A stretch of DNA of 64,000 bases from Aradus depressus (lineage: Eukaryota; Arthropoda; Insecta; Hemiptera; Aradidae): assembly GCA_963662175.1 (NCBI GenBank), contig OY759214.1, forward strand, positions 10,664,001 to 10,728,000, given 5' to 3'. Shown here in pieces: positions 11,497-23,173 of this stretch. Each line of letters opens with the position of its first letter. Position 1 is the stretch's first letter. The position numbers and the translations under genes are program-made. The notes below the pieces were generated by a model. The model did not search any database and was not told where the DNA came from. It saw only the letters and a list, made by a program, of their open reading frames with translations.

Positions 11497-14400
11497 AATA
11501 CTTAAATTATATAAGTACTATAAATTATATTAATATGGATATTGTGGAGGTTGTTAATTAGGGGTACATTTTAAAAATACTTAAATTATAATAATATGGA
11601 TAGTGTGGAGGTTGTTAATTAGGGGTACATTTTAAAAAATACTTAAATTATATGGGTTCTATAAATTATATTAATATGGATATTGTGGAGTTTGTTAATT
11701 AGGGGTACAGTTTAAAAATACTTGAATTATATATTACAAATTATACTAATATGGATATTGTGGAGGTTGTTAATTAGGGGTACATTTTAAAAATACTTAA
11801 ATTATGTACTATAAATTATATTAATATGGATATTGTGGAGTTTGTTAATTAGGGGTACATTTTAAAAAATACTTAAATTATATGGGTTCTATAAATTATA
11901 TTAATATGGATATTGTGGAGTTTGTTAATTAGGGGTACAGTTTAAAAATACTTGAATTATATATTACAAATTATACTAATATGGATATTGTGGAGGTTGT
12001 TAATTAGGGGTACATTTTAAAAATACTTAAATTATGTACTATAAATTATATTAATATGGATATTGTGGAGTTTGTTAATTAGGGGTACATTTTAAAAAAT
12101 ACTTAAATTATATGGGTTCTATAAATTATATTAATATGGATATTGTGGAGTTTGTTAATTAGGGGTACAGTTTAAAAATACTTGAATTATATATTACAAA
12201 TTATACTAATATGGATATTGTGGAGGTTGTTAATTAGGGGTACATTTTAAAAATACTTAAATTATGTACTATAAATTATATTAATATGGATATTGTGGAT
12301 TTTGTTAATTAGGGGTACATTTTAAAAAATACTTAAATTATATGGGTTCTATAAATTATATTAATATGGATATTGTGGAGTTTGTTAATTAGGGGTACAT
12401 TTTAAAAATACTTGAATTATATATTACAAATTATACTAATATGGATATTGTGGAGGTTGTTAATTAGGGGTACATTTTAAAAATACTTAAATTATGTACT
12501 ATAAATTATATTAATATGGATATTGTGGATTTTGTTAATTAGGGGTACATTTTAAAAAATACTTAAATTATATGGGTTCTATAAATTATATTAATATGGA
12601 TATTGTGGAGTTTGTTAATTAGGGGTACATTTTAAAAAATACTTAAATTATATGGGTTCTATAAATTATATTAATATGGATATTGTGGAGTTTGTTAATT
12701 AGGGGTACAGTTTAATAATACTTGAATTATATATTACAAATTATACTAATATGGATATTGTGGAGGTTGTTAATTAGGGGTACATTTTAAAAATACTTAA
12801 ATTATGTACTATAAATTATATTAATATGGATATTGTGGAGTTTGTTAATTAGGGGTACATTTTAAAAATACTTAAATTATGTACTATAAATTATACTAAT
12901 ATGGATATTGTGGAGGTTGTTAATTAGGGGTACATTTTAAAAATACTTAAATTATGTACTATAAATTATATTAATATGGATATTGTGGAGTTTGTTAATT
13001 AGGGGTACATTTTAAAAATACTTAAATTATGTACTATAAATTATACTAATATGGATATTGTGGAGGTTGTTAATTAGGGGTACATTTTAAAAATACTTGA
13101 ATTATATATTACAAATTATAATAATATGGATATTGTGGAGTTTGTTAATTAGGGGTACATTTTAAAAATACTTAAATTATGTACTATAAATTATATTAAT
13201 ATGGATATTGTAGAGTTTGTTAATTAGGGGTACATTTTAAAAAATACTTAAATTATATGGGTTCTATAAATTATATTAATATGGATATTGTGGAGTTTGT
13301 TAATTAGGGGTACATTTTAAAAAATACTTAAATTATATGGGTTCTATAAATTATATTAATATGGATATTGTGGAGTTTGTTAATTAGGGGTACAGTTTAA
13401 TAATACTTGAATTATATATTACAAATTATACTAATATGGATATTGTGGAGGTTGTTAATTAGGGGTACATTTTAAAAATACTTAAATTATGTACTATAAA
13501 TTATATTAATATGGATATTGTAGAGTTTGTTAATTAGGGGTACATTTTAAAAAATACTTAAATTATATGGGTTCTATAAATTATATTAATATGGATATTG
13601 TGGAGTTTGTTAATTAGGGGTACATTTTAAAAAATACTTAAATTATATGGGTTCTATAAATTATATTAATATGGATATTGTGGAGTTTGTTAATTAGGGG
13701 TACAGTTTAATAATACTTGAATTATATATTACAAATTATACTAATATGGATATTGTGGAGGTTGTTAATTAGGGGTACATTTTAAAAATACTTAAATTAT
13801 GTACTATAAATTATATTAATATGGATATTGTGGAGTTTGTTAATTAGGGGTACATTTTAAAAATACTTAAATTATGTACTATAAATTATACTAATATGGA
13901 TATTGTGGAGGTTGTTAATTAGGGGTACATTTCAAAAATACTTGAATTATATATTACAAATTATAATAATATGGATATTGTGGAGTTTGTTAATTAGGGG
14001 TACATTTTAAAAATACTTAAATTATGTACTATAAATTATATTAATATGGATATTGTAGAGTTTGTTAATTAGGGGTACATTTTAAAAAATACTTAAATTA
14101 TATGGGTTCTATAAATTATATTAATATGGATATTGTGGAGTTTGTTAATTAGGGGTACATTTTAAAAAATACTTAAATTATATGGGTTCTATAAATTATA
14201 TTAATATGGATATTGTGGAGTTTGTTAATTAGGGGTACAGTTTAATAATACTTGAATTATATATTACAAATTATACTAATATGGATATTGTGGAGGTTGT
14301 TAATTAGGGGTACATTTTAAAAATACTTAAATTATGTACTATAAATTATATTAATATGGATATTGTGGAGTTTGTTAATTAGGGGTACAGTTTAAAAATA

Positions 14401-15465
14401 CTTGAATTATATATTACAAATTATAATAATATGGATATTGTGGAGTTTGTTAATTAGGGGTACATTTTAAAAATACTTAAATTATGTACTATAAATTATA
14501 TTAATATGGATATTGTAGAGTTTGTTAATTAGGGGTACATTTTAAAAAATACTTAAATTATATGGGTTCTATAAATTATATTAATATGGATATTGTGGAG
14601 TTTGTTAATTAGGGGTACATTTTAAAAAATACTTAAATTATATGGGTTCTATAAATTATATTAATATGGATATTGTGGAGTTTGTTAATTAGGGGTACAG
14701 TTTAAAAATACTTGAATTATATATTACAAATTATACTAATATGGATATTGTGGAGGTTGTTAATTAGGGGTACATTTTAAAAATACTTAAATTATGTACT
14801 ATAAATTATATTAATATGGATATTGTGGAGTTTGTTAATTAGGGGTACATTTTAAAAAATACTTAAATTATATGGGTTCTATAAATTATATTAATATGGA
14901 TATTGTGGAGTTTGTTAATTAGGGGTACAGTTTAAAAATACTTGAATTATATATTACAAATTATACTAATATGGATATTGTGGAGGTTGTTAATTAGGGG
15001 TACATTTTAAAAAATACTTAAATTATATGGGTTCTATAAATTATATTAATATGGATATTGTGGAGTTTGTTAATTAGGGGTACATTTTAAAAAATACTTA
15101 AATTATATGGGTTCTATAAATTATATTAATATGGATATTGTGGAGTTTGTTAATTAGGGGTACAGTTTAAAAATACTTGAATTATATATTACAAATTATA
15201 CTAATATGGATATTGTGGAGGTTGTTAATTAGGGGTACATTTTAAAAATACTTAAATTATGTACTATAAATTATATTAATATGGATATTGTTAATTAGGG
15301 GTACATTTTAAAAAATACTTAAATTATAATAATATGGATAGTGTGGAGGTTGTTAATTAGGGGTACATTTTAAAAAATACATAAAAATACTTGAAATATA
15401 TATTATAAATTATACTAATATAGATATTGTGGAGGTTGTTAATTAGGGGTACATTTTAAAAAATT
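11497..15465 (+). repeat. 4-kb minisatellite of ~70-85-bp units in alternating types
   Basis: About 50 tandem units share the core AATATGGATATTGTGGAG followed by TTAATTAGGGGTACA. Three main variants can be read from the variable segment: TATGGGTTCTATAAATTATA, TATATTACAAATTATAC and TATGTACTATAAATTATA. They often follow each other in fixed order, giving higher-order blocks of roughly 230-240 bp (or ~315 bp when one type is doubled). Each unit has stops in all frames I checked, so no protein is implied. Near the ends units are shorter or degenerate. Confidence 0.95.
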
Positions 15466-16460
15466 GTTAGTGAACACGTTAATTTTTTTTTAAACATTAT
15501 ATTTGAATTGATGGTTCAGCTACTATAATATACCTATTTATATATTTTAAACATTAGGGAAACATTATATATACTTGTTGTGATGGGGGGCTATCCTCCT
15601 GAATCCTCTTGCGGATCATGTGCTTGATATGGGTCGTAGAACCTGTCCTCAGATTCACATGGTGACCTCTGCGCATGGTTCGATGAAATGTTCTGCTAAT
15701 CTTCAAAAATCCTGGACCAGGAAAGTATGTGGGAACAAGGTAAGTCATTTTCTTTCTTCTAGCTAGGTCTTCTTCTAGGATCAGGCTGACACAGACTTGC
15801 CCCCCCCCCCCCCCCCCTCACAAAATCAGAAAAGGGGTTGGGGCAGAAAAAATTATTTCATGTTTTCTCAGTTAGTATTGGATTTACTTGAAAACGTTTC
15901 TGAATCAAGATTACAGTCATTTTCATTTTAAACATTTTTGTTTTATACTCATTCGCGAAAATTAGAAATAATCGAAATTAAAAACATTTCTGAGTAGCGA
16001 AGTGAGAGGAGTTAGATGGTGAGGGCGGAGGGCAAGGGCTCTTCGCTCACCTGGTCAGCCTAACCTCTTCATCTTCCTAACCCAGAGAATGGTGTACTGT
16101 TTATCTATGATAATTTAATTTTAAATTAAAATATTAAATAAAATGCTTCACTTAAATATGACTCCGATCTATAATCATAATCAGTATTCACCTCTCGTTT
16201 GCTCACCCCCTTAACCCCCCCCCCCCCCCCCCCCCCCTTCAATCTTATGGGCGCCCACGAATATGTGTAATAAGATTTACCTTTCATTTTCAAACCTCCG
16301 AACGATTTGAGGCAGCATACCCTATAACCAATAACTAGTTGCAACCTCCTCAATCAATTCCTGAGTGAGCTACTCTAAAACTCGAAAATGTTTCAATTAC
16401 TTATACTTCAATATATCAGCAGTCCCAACATAAATAGAATACAATTATCAACTGAGATTT
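15466..16460. other. Non-coding stretch with two poly-C tracts
   Basis: C runs are at about 15801-15817 and 16215-16237. No gene is recognised; the minus-strand frames across the C runs (poly-Gly) are artefacts of the homopolymers. Confidence 0.55.
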
Positions 16461-16463
16461 GAG

Positions 16464-16737
16464 GGCGCGCCGGTAGCTCAACTGTAGCATGGTTGATAAA
16501 TGGGCTCAAGATTGTGGATTCAAAACACTGCCGAGGCCCCAAGGGCAAAAAACCTTCGGATGGGACGATAAGCGATGGTCCCGAGCCAGTACGATGTCAG
16601 GTATTTCTCAAAGACCTTAGGTAAATAGCAATTTAAGATAGGCAAAATTTAGGACTCCCACAGTAGAGTCGGGCTCATGTCCACCAGAGTGACGAAAGAG
16701 CGCTCTGGTAGTAGGCAATATAAGTCAATAACTAACT
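16464..16737 (+). repeat. SINE family 1, near full-length divergent copy
   Basis: The head has CGCCGGTAGCTCAACTG and a decayed box B (GGATTCAAAAC). The body includes GATGGGACGATAAGCGATGG, the ACAGTAGAGTCGGGCTCATG block and the end AGTAGGCAATATAAGTC. Roughly 60 bp are missing from the middle compared with the 3.7-kb copy. Confidence 0.8.
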
Positions 16738-16943
16738 CATATAAGCTTTAGGAAATTTTTTTTCAAAACCCATCCTAATTTATCGCTTAGCCCCGGCCCT
16801 CCCATTATGGCAATCCTTCACGCATACAATACATGGTTGTATCTCATCATAATTCATCATAAAATTTAAGCTGAAAACTGCCTTAAATACTAAGTGATAA
16901 GAGAACTGATAAGACTGTGCAGAATGTAAACAATAGCACTCAC

Positions 16944-17230
16944 CATTGAGGCAGGGGAAGTTGACGAGGATATCTTGTCGTTTCTTCTTGAGTCGAACGA
17001 CAAGAGCTTCCTCCTGGGGAGATTCAATGGCGGAGAAGACAGCGGCGCCCATGAGGAGGTAGAGAGAGCAAAGGACGAGATAGACCAGAAGACGGGTGTG
17101 GGCGGACATCCTGCCGGCCTGGACATCACTGTGAAGGGAGCGAGGCGATCGGGCACCATCGCCAAACCTATCCGACCTTTCCCGAGCTTCACTCTTGTCC
17201 TCCAAGTCCTCCTGTTGGTAGGTAATTTCT
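16944..17230 (-). CDS. Two-pore-domain (K2P) potassium channel, first coding exon
   Basis: K2P channels are plasma-membrane leak K+ channels with four transmembrane segments and two pore loops per subunit. This exon encodes a short N-terminus from an ATG at 17109-17107 (MSAHTRLL), then a hydrophobic first transmembrane segment ending YLLMGAAVFSAIESP, the family signature at the TM1-to-extracellular-cap transition. A charged, helical cap start (EEALVVRLKKKRQDIL) and a Cys follow. A good splice donor GTGAGT follows immediately (16943-16938), leaving about 55 codons. A polypyrimidine tract with CAG at 17233-17231 gives a plausible acceptor for the exon's 5' end, and the frame stays open upstream of the ATG, so an earlier start is possible. 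The pore loops (T-x-G-Y-G type) were not found elsewhere in the window; they should lie at lower coordinates or outside it. The subfamily (TWIK-, TASK- or other) is not decided. Confidence 0.72.
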
Positions 17231-17234
17231 CTGA

Positions 17235-18560
17235 AATCAACATTTTCAAAAAAAAAAACAACGAAAAAAGGATATGGTATTGTATTTGTAATAAATATAT
17301 AATGATCTGCATTGTCATAAATTAGGACTTGATAAGTTTAATCCTCCTCATCCAACTATGATCCAATAGGATTAATTGAACTGTGCAGCCCCGATAACCC
17401 CGCAGGGCACATTCCTGGTTGTCTTTTTTACCTTCAGTTTTAGAAAGTTTTGTAATCATTCGAAAACCCGAGAACGAGTTTTCAATGGATTTCCGCGATG
17501 TCTGTCTGTGCGTCATCTGTGTTGTGATCGGAACTTTGTGAGCACCTTAACTCAAAAAAGATTCTATGAATTTGAAATGGTGAAGTTACATGTGCTAACT
17601 TAAAACTGATTAGGTTTTGGTTGAAATGGGACGAAAATTGACATCATTTTACTTCGGAGCTTAAGTATATTTTACAAGATATATCCTATATTTATGACCT
17701 AATCAAAAATCGTTTAGAAATACATTTGTAGATAAAAACAAAAAAGCACGTTCTATATGATATTCGATTTTTCGCAGGTTTTCTGGTTTGCGAAATACGG
17801 TTTGACTTTGGTTCTTTATTTGTCAAATACCAAATATATTTCTTATTAATTTCACAATCGCCAAATGCCCTCAGATATGAGATAGGTTGAATTCGACCAA
17901 GTTAATAGCGCCACAATGAATGTAAAATAAATTTCTATAAGAAATATTTATAAATTATGTTTAATTTGTAACGCATAGTATCGAATTTTAAAATATGTTT
18001 TTGAAACTTCTTTACAGGCACTGGTCAACTTGGGGATAAAGCTGGTAAATGAGTTACGAAAATATGTGACGCTCTGAGGCGAACGGAAATAGAGAGTGAG
18101 AGAGGGGAGAGTTAGAAAGAGAGAGAGAAAGAACGCGCACACGCCGGCTCGAAAGTCTCCCAATCTACTGATAATGAATCACAAAGGGGAGTGTACGCCT
18201 GCTTAGCGTTGTTAAACAGCGTCTCTTTTTCTTTCTTCATTCTCTCGCGTTCAACAACCTACATTTCTTATTTCTCTTACGATAGGCCTATTGTCTCTAC
18301 TTCGGAATCAAATGTAGTGATTTCTGATGTTCCTAACAACGAAAATAATGTTGGTTTATCAAATGAATAAAAATAAAATAAGCCAATAAATAAATCTGTT
18401 TGCTCTTAAAGTGTTGAGTTAGTTGAGAAATCCGATACAACATGAAAATAATATTTATGCATCAAAAAAAAAAAAAAATTAGAAAAATCGCGAATGAAGT
18501 TTCACTTCTGGCGTGTGTTCAAAGCACAATCTATTTTTTCATTAAAAATGATAAATGAAG
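17235..18560. other. Presumed 5' intron or upstream region of the K2P gene
   Basis: AT-rich, no coding family recognised. A purine-rich GA tract lies at about 18090-18135. The phrase TTGTAACGCATAG near 17967 also occurs near 479, pointing to another dispersed repeat. Confidence 0.45.
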
Positions 18561-18569
18561 TCGTCGAAG

Positions 18570-18835
18570 AATCAACGACAATGTACTTCCCCACAACGAA
18601 TTAATCAATTAAGTCTTCGCTCTCCTCTAAAAATCAACAGTTGATTTACATAGAAGTTTTTGAATCCTCAATTGTGTTCAGTACATTCATTACATCGGCA
18701 GTAATTAGAGTATTTGAATCTTCAGACGATTTCGCGGAAAAATAATAAGTGCGGTACTTATAGAGTTTTGAATATACATATGAAATTTAGGGTCGATAGA
18801 TTCATTAGAACTGCAGTTATTAGAGTTTTTGTGTT
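18570..18835 (-). repeat. Dispersed repeat family A, fragment
   Basis: Starts with ATGTACTTCCCCACAACGAA and continues through the CATCGGCAGTAATTAGAG block to the CATATGAAATTTAGGGTCGA block. Confidence 0.5.
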
Positions 18836-18890
18836 GCGCACTAGTAAGTCATGTAAGTAAGGGCTTAATAGAAGGTAAAGGGAAATAATG

Positions 18891-19256
18891 AATAAGTATT
18901 ACAGATGTATCAACTCAACTATATATTTTATTTTTAAGTAATGATCAAGTTTATAGTTAGAATTTCATGTTTTCTGACCTCCAGATTCCAAATTTGATAA
19001 ACAAAATGTCTGCCTGTCTGGGGGTCTATGTGTGTGTGTCTGTGAACAAGATAGGTCTCAATAGAATGTATCTAGAATAACAGTATCGACATGGTAAATT
19101 TTATTATGAAATTTCGAACTGTGAACATGTATCACAACAAGAAAATATAAACATCTAGTTTCACCAACTGAAGATGGCAGATATATTGCCGAAACTAGTT
19201 GTGGTATATATAAATAATATAGTTGGACTGATACATCTGTATTACTTATTTAAAAG
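18891..19256. mobile_element. Remnant with inverted ends and a hammerhead-like motif
   Basis: The left arm (18891-18923: AATAAGTATTACAGATGTAT, then AACTCAACTATAT) is complementary to the right arm (19217-19250). Just inside the right arm is a hammerhead-like motif (listed separately), and family A sequence lies between the arms. The layout resembles PLE copies, which often keep an inverted piece of their terminal repeat at the other end, but no coding part remains. Confidence 0.4.
19168..19204 (+). ncRNA. Hammerhead-like ribozyme motif, probably decayed
   Basis: CTGAAGA (19168-19174), one extra T, stem II GGCA/TGCC with loop GATATAT, GAAA (19191-19194), and the palindrome ACTAGT (19194-19199). 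The flanking CACCAA and TTGTGG could pair only partly as stem I and not in perfect register with a cleavage-site base. It shares the architecture of the other motifs here but is likely inactive. Confidence 0.4.
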
Positions 19257-19289
19257 TAAGTACACTATCAACCAAGAAATATACTCTAT

Positions 19290-19740
19290 TGTATGTATGT
19301 GAACAAAACAAAGTTTGGATACTTTTTACTTCCCCAACTTGATGTATAGGAAAAGTTATGTAATCGGTCATAAATTCGAAGTTGAATTTTCATCGGATTT
19401 TCGAGTTTTCCGACACTCTGATTCCAAAAATTAAAGTAAAAGTGAGTGTGAACACGATAACTCCCGATAGAATGAATGTATCCACACGAAATTTTGTATG
19501 AATATCCGAAACTCAATAAGGACGACTCCTATTGAATTTCAGCCAAATTGGCTAAAGGACAGAGAGGATTATGGGTTAGGGCTCAACACAAAATCTCTAT
19601 GATTTTTATCCCAAAGAATCGATTGGTTTTGGAGGGAGAGGTTACAACTTAAATGATTAATACTGGTGAAGTATTCACCAAAATACATTTTCGTTGTATT
19701 TCAAGGAACGGCCATGAACGTTCCTCTCATCAGATAAAGT
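19290..19740 (+). repeat. Dispersed repeat family A, long fragment
   Basis: The order of blocks is: CTTCCCCAACTTGATGTATA, ATAAATTCGAAGTTGAATTT, ACGATAACTCCCGATAGAAT, the GAATTTCAGCCAAATTGGC block, and finally GATTGGTTTTGGAGGGAGAG. This is one of the longer family A copies and shows the element's internal order. Confidence 0.5.
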
Positions 19741-20246
19741 CAATTTCCATTTGAAATGAGTACAATCCAGAGGAAGTTTAATTACTTCATGAAGGATCAG
19801 TCCACTCTCAAGATCTTACAGGATACATACAAATTAACTAATAGTACACAACTATTTTTCTAACAAACAAAAGACAAAAGCCCGGGCTGGCTCACTAACC
19901 CTCAACTATGTCTGTACAAGGTCTGGAGAATTGTATTTTTCCACTTCCTTCCCTACTCTCAGACCCAAGGCAGCCGCTATAAAGCAATTCGTGAGTTCGA
20001 TATTTAGTTTGGCAATGGTAGTATGTCATATTTCCTATTTATGTACGTACTGAAGATTACTTTCAATACGTACAAGAGTCACGACAACGTTCTTTTGTGT
20101 ATTAGTGAAACGTCTTCCTCTTTTTCACCTACATTCACATAAAGGATTGGAAGTGTACACCTGACTAGTTGTACGTAGTAAGAAAATATATGAAGGAGCT
20201 TGGGAAAGAATTCATTGTTCTGAACTCCGGTTGTTAGTTATTGGGA

Positions 20247-20437
20247 GTCCGGGCTTTTAGCTACGAGGTCATGAGACTCTACTGTACATCGATCACTTAA
20301 TGTCACATACAAAGGACGGCGTGCTCAAGGTTTGTTCACCTCCCAAATAAAAAAACCTATGGGCCTCGGCCGGGTTTCGAACCCGCTAACTTAAGTTCAG
20401 TAGACAAGAACGCTACCACTGAGATACCAGCGCCCTC
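20247..20437 (-). repeat. SINE family 1, internally deleted copy
   Basis: It keeps both the distal end (GTCCGGGCTTTTAGCTACGA) and the tRNA-like head (complement of GGCGCTGGTATCTCAGTGG and GGGTTCGAAACCC), but lacks about 150 bp of the middle body. Confidence 0.75.
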
Positions 20438-20913
20438 TGAACCCTTGTTTAAGCATCTGAAATTAGTACCCTCCTGGTGGCAGTAGGGTTCCGTTCCAGA
20501 TAAGAGGCAGGTCTATGAACAGCTCCTGATCGCTTGTGTTCTGAAGAAGAGCCGCGTTATCGCCACGGAATAGAAGCTTGAAAGAAGATTTATCTTAAAG
20601 AAATATAAATATATATAAAAAAAAATATATACCTAAATATTATATGTATTAATATTAGGAATTTTAGATTGAATTATCTTCTATTATAACTTTTTTTTAA
20701 TACTTCTTATTATTTATCCCATATTTTCTTATATTCTAAGATTTAATATCGGTTTTAGTATATAATTTATACCAATTTTCATATACATGTGTGTAACGTT
20801 TCCATTTACCATTTTCTGGTTTAGCGGAAATAAATATTTTTATTAATGTTTTCTGGCTCAAAAATAGCCTCTAATGAAGTTTTTCCTTAATTATTTTTAT
20901 ATAACAATTTAAG

Positions 20914-21221
20914 AGGTCGCCGGTAGCTCAGTGATATGCGTGCTTGCCTTCTGAGCTCAAGATCGTGGGTTCGAAATACGACCGAGGCCCTTAGTTTATT
21001 TTATCTGGGAGGTAAAATAAACTTAAGCATTTCGGATGGAACGTTAAGCGAGCCTGTACTATGTCAGGTACTCGTTAAAAAAAACCCTGCGCTAGGTTAA
21101 TAAAAATTTAGGATTCCCATAGTAGAGTCAGGCTCGTGTCCACCGAGTGACGAAAGAGCGCTCTGGTAGTAGGCTATATGACCTCATAGTTAAAGCCCGG
21201 GCATGAGTCATAATAACTAAC
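20914..21221 (+). repeat. SINE family 1, full-length copy
   Basis: The head has GGTAGCTCAGTGATATGCG and GGGTTCGAAATAC, followed by the whole body through GGGCATGAGTCATAATAACT. Imperfect flanking repeats of the form TATAACWATTTAA(A)GA are seen at both sides (about 20901 and 21222). Confidence 0.85.
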
Positions 21222-21589
21222 TATAACTATTTAAAGACAAATCCGCGGAATATTTGGCTATATTTCAGGGTTTCAATTCAAATATAGTGCTTTCATAATT
21301 TTGAAGGCTCTTAGAAATCTTAAGTCAGACCGTCAAAACTATCTTAACTATTATTTAGTGGTTGCAATCCGAATGCAGTTAATACCAGTTCAAACTGCTT
21401 AGCATAAGAACGATGTGGGAAAATCCGATCTTCCTGAACAATCCTAGTGTGGAATGAATCCTTGGTAATAACCAAGTTCCTGGAGGACGATACAGTCGGA
21501 CCGTCCAAAAGCCATTCTTCCTATTATCCTCAGTTTAACTACCAAACATTTCGTATTTTTTTTTTTTTTTTAATTTGTAAAAAAAAAGT

Positions 21590-21885
21590 ATTCGGTATCA
21601 CCGGCTATGTACTTCCCCATCAAGAATGATTGAATTACGTTGTCGCTCTTCCTCCAAAGTCAATCGATCGTTTGGCCAAAAACTCATTATTTGTCTTAGA
21701 CAGGGACTTCTGAATCCTCATTGTAAATTTATTTCGTTACATTCATAACATCGGCAACTTATTAGGGTATTTAAAGTCGAGCCCCTCAGTTTCTCTTTCC
21801 CTTCGACCGATATCGCGGAAACATAATACGTGCTCATTCATATGGGGTTTTGAATTTAAAAATAAAATTTCATGTCTTACATTAG
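21590..21885 (-). repeat. Dispersed repeat family A, fragment
   Basis: Blocks GGCTATGTACTTCCCCATCA, CATAACATCGGCAACTTATT and the CTTCGACCGATATCGCGGAA block are present. It is truncated by the following SINE fragment. Confidence 0.5.
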
Positions 21886-21892
21886 GGTAGGC

Positions 21893-22012
21893 AAGATTTA
21901 GGACTCCCACAGTAGAGTCGGGCTCATGTCCACCAGAGTGACGAATGAGCGCTCTGGTAGTAGGCGATATGACCTCGTAGTTAAAGCTCGGGCATGAGTC
22001 ATAATAACTAAC
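21893..22012 (+). repeat. SINE family 1, 3' portion
   Basis: Contains only the distal body (ACAGTAGAGTCGGGCTCATG to GGGCATGAGTCATAATAAC). The sequence after it (AATTTAAAGACAAATC) also follows the 20.9-kb copy, so the 3' part of that SINE and its flank seem to have been duplicated here. Confidence 0.8.
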
Positions 22013-22046
22013 TATAACAATTTAAAGACAAATCAGCGGAGTATCA

Positions 22047-22203
22047 CAAGCCCCACCCTCAGACTAACATCCTGAGATATTTAGGACTTACACTTAAATA
22101 AACCACATAAAATGCTTTATTCTCTTCTGCACAGACATTCAATATTACCCTTAACACAAAAGAGTAACTGTGACACATTCCTACTCAAACCACTCTGGAT
22201 GTA
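22047..22203 (+). repeat. Duplicated segment, uninterrupted copy
   Basis: Shares its order of blocks with 22828-23007 plus 23282-23330: ACAAGCCCC, CCTCAGACTAACA, AATAAACCACATAAAATGCT, GACATTCAATATTAC and AAAGAGTAACTG. Here the last block runs on without the hairpin insertion, so it serves as an empty-site reference. Confidence 0.75.
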
Positions 22204-22209
22204 TGGTTA

Positions 22210-22650
22210 ATTTAAATATAAAATTTCACTCACTAGGTGGCATTATTGGGATTTTCAAGTTAAGCCCCTCTGATCCCGCCTTCTCGTTCGAACGATTCCA
22301 CTAAAAATTCGTAGGTGTCAATGTTGAATTCACATATGAAATTTCGTTGCTGATACATTCATTACAACGGCAGTTATTATAGTTTTTAGGTTAAGTCTCC
22401 CCCTAATACCTCCCTTTCCTTTGGTCGATTTGGCTGAAAATCAGTATGTATCGTCGTTAGAGGGTTCTGGATTAACGTATAAAATTTTATGTCAATAAAT
22501 TTATTCTAGTTACATTCTATCGAGAGTTATCGTGTTCACAGACACACCACACTAAAACCCAGACAGGCAGTCATTTTGTTTTTCATATCTGGAATCTGGA
22601 GGTCAGAAAACATGAAATTCTAACTTCAAACTTGATCATTTGTTACTTGT
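22210..22650 (-). repeat. Dispersed repeat family A, long fragment
   Basis: Contains TATAAAATTTCACTCACTAG, ACAACGGCAGTTATTATAG, CTTTGGTCGATTTGGCTGAA and ATCGAGAGTTATCGTGTTCA, ending in GAGGTCAGAAAACATGAAAT. Confidence 0.5.
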
Positions 22651-23068
22651 ATATCGTATATCAGTACTGCCTGTTTCCAGGGGTGTTCTCATGGTGGTTT
22701 GCGATGTACTAGCTTTTCAGGTCTACTTTTAATATTGCACAAGCCCCAGGCGGGGTATTGCAGTTTTCAACTAGTCTGAGGCGCTAAACCTTCATTGGTT
22801 ACGATATTGCATCTGCTCAAGATTTATCTACAACAAGCCCCGTCCTCAGACTAACACCGTTAGATACTCAGGACTTACTCTAAATAGAAGACTGACGTGT
22901 AACCCTCATACAGGCCTCACACATGATACGCTAAATAAACCACATAAAATGCTTTATTCTCTTCTGCACAGACATTCAATATTACTCTTAACACTAAAGA
23001 GTAACTGAACTTGAAAGAATTAAAACTTGTTTATTTATGATATTGTCTAATTTCACCAACTATATTTA

Positions 23069-23107
23069 CATGGGAGTACTTTCGGTATTTCTACCATCCT
23101 CAGCCAA
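23069..23107 (-). ncRNA. Hammerhead-like ribozyme motif, left arm
   Basis: The minus strand has CTGAGGA, one extra T, stem II GGTA/TACC around GAAA, then GAAA and the palindrome AGTACT. This is the mirror of the right-arm motif with the variable core position changed to G, which the consensus CTGANGA allows. Confidence 0.45.
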
Positions 23108-23135
23108 AAGCATAAGAGATAAGACTGCTATGCTT

Positions 23136-23173
23136 TTGGCTGAAGATGGTAGAAATACCGAAAGTACTCCCAT
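23136..23173 (+). ncRNA. Hammerhead-like ribozyme motif, right arm
   Basis: CTGAAGA (23140-23146), one extra T, stem II GGTA/TACC with loop GAAA, then GAAA (23160-23163). The palindrome AGTACT (23163-23168) would be stem III in a dimer, and the cleavage-site base would be C23169. Stem I is at least 3 bp (TGG with CCA). All conserved core bases are present; the extra base before stem II is again the deviation. Confidence 0.5.

Noticed and set aside
11497..15465. Regular repeats that could suggest a CRISPR array
   Set aside because: Unit and 'spacer' are both repeated, there are no unique spacers and no cas genes; the genome is eukaryotic. It is a minisatellite.
16126..16353. Minus-strand frame with poly-Gly
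   Set aside because: Produced by the C run at about 16215-16237.
16975..17325. Plus-strand open frame of 116 codons
   Set aside because: Antisense shadow of the K2P exon, which has family motifs and splice signals on the minus strand.
20533..20575. Possible hammerhead (CTGAAGAAG ... GGAATAGAA)
   Set aside because: Stem II does not pair properly and the GAAA is lacking.
20914..20985. tRNA gene candidate
   Set aside because: Boxes A and B are present but it continues into a repeated body found many times in the window; it is the head of SINE family 1.
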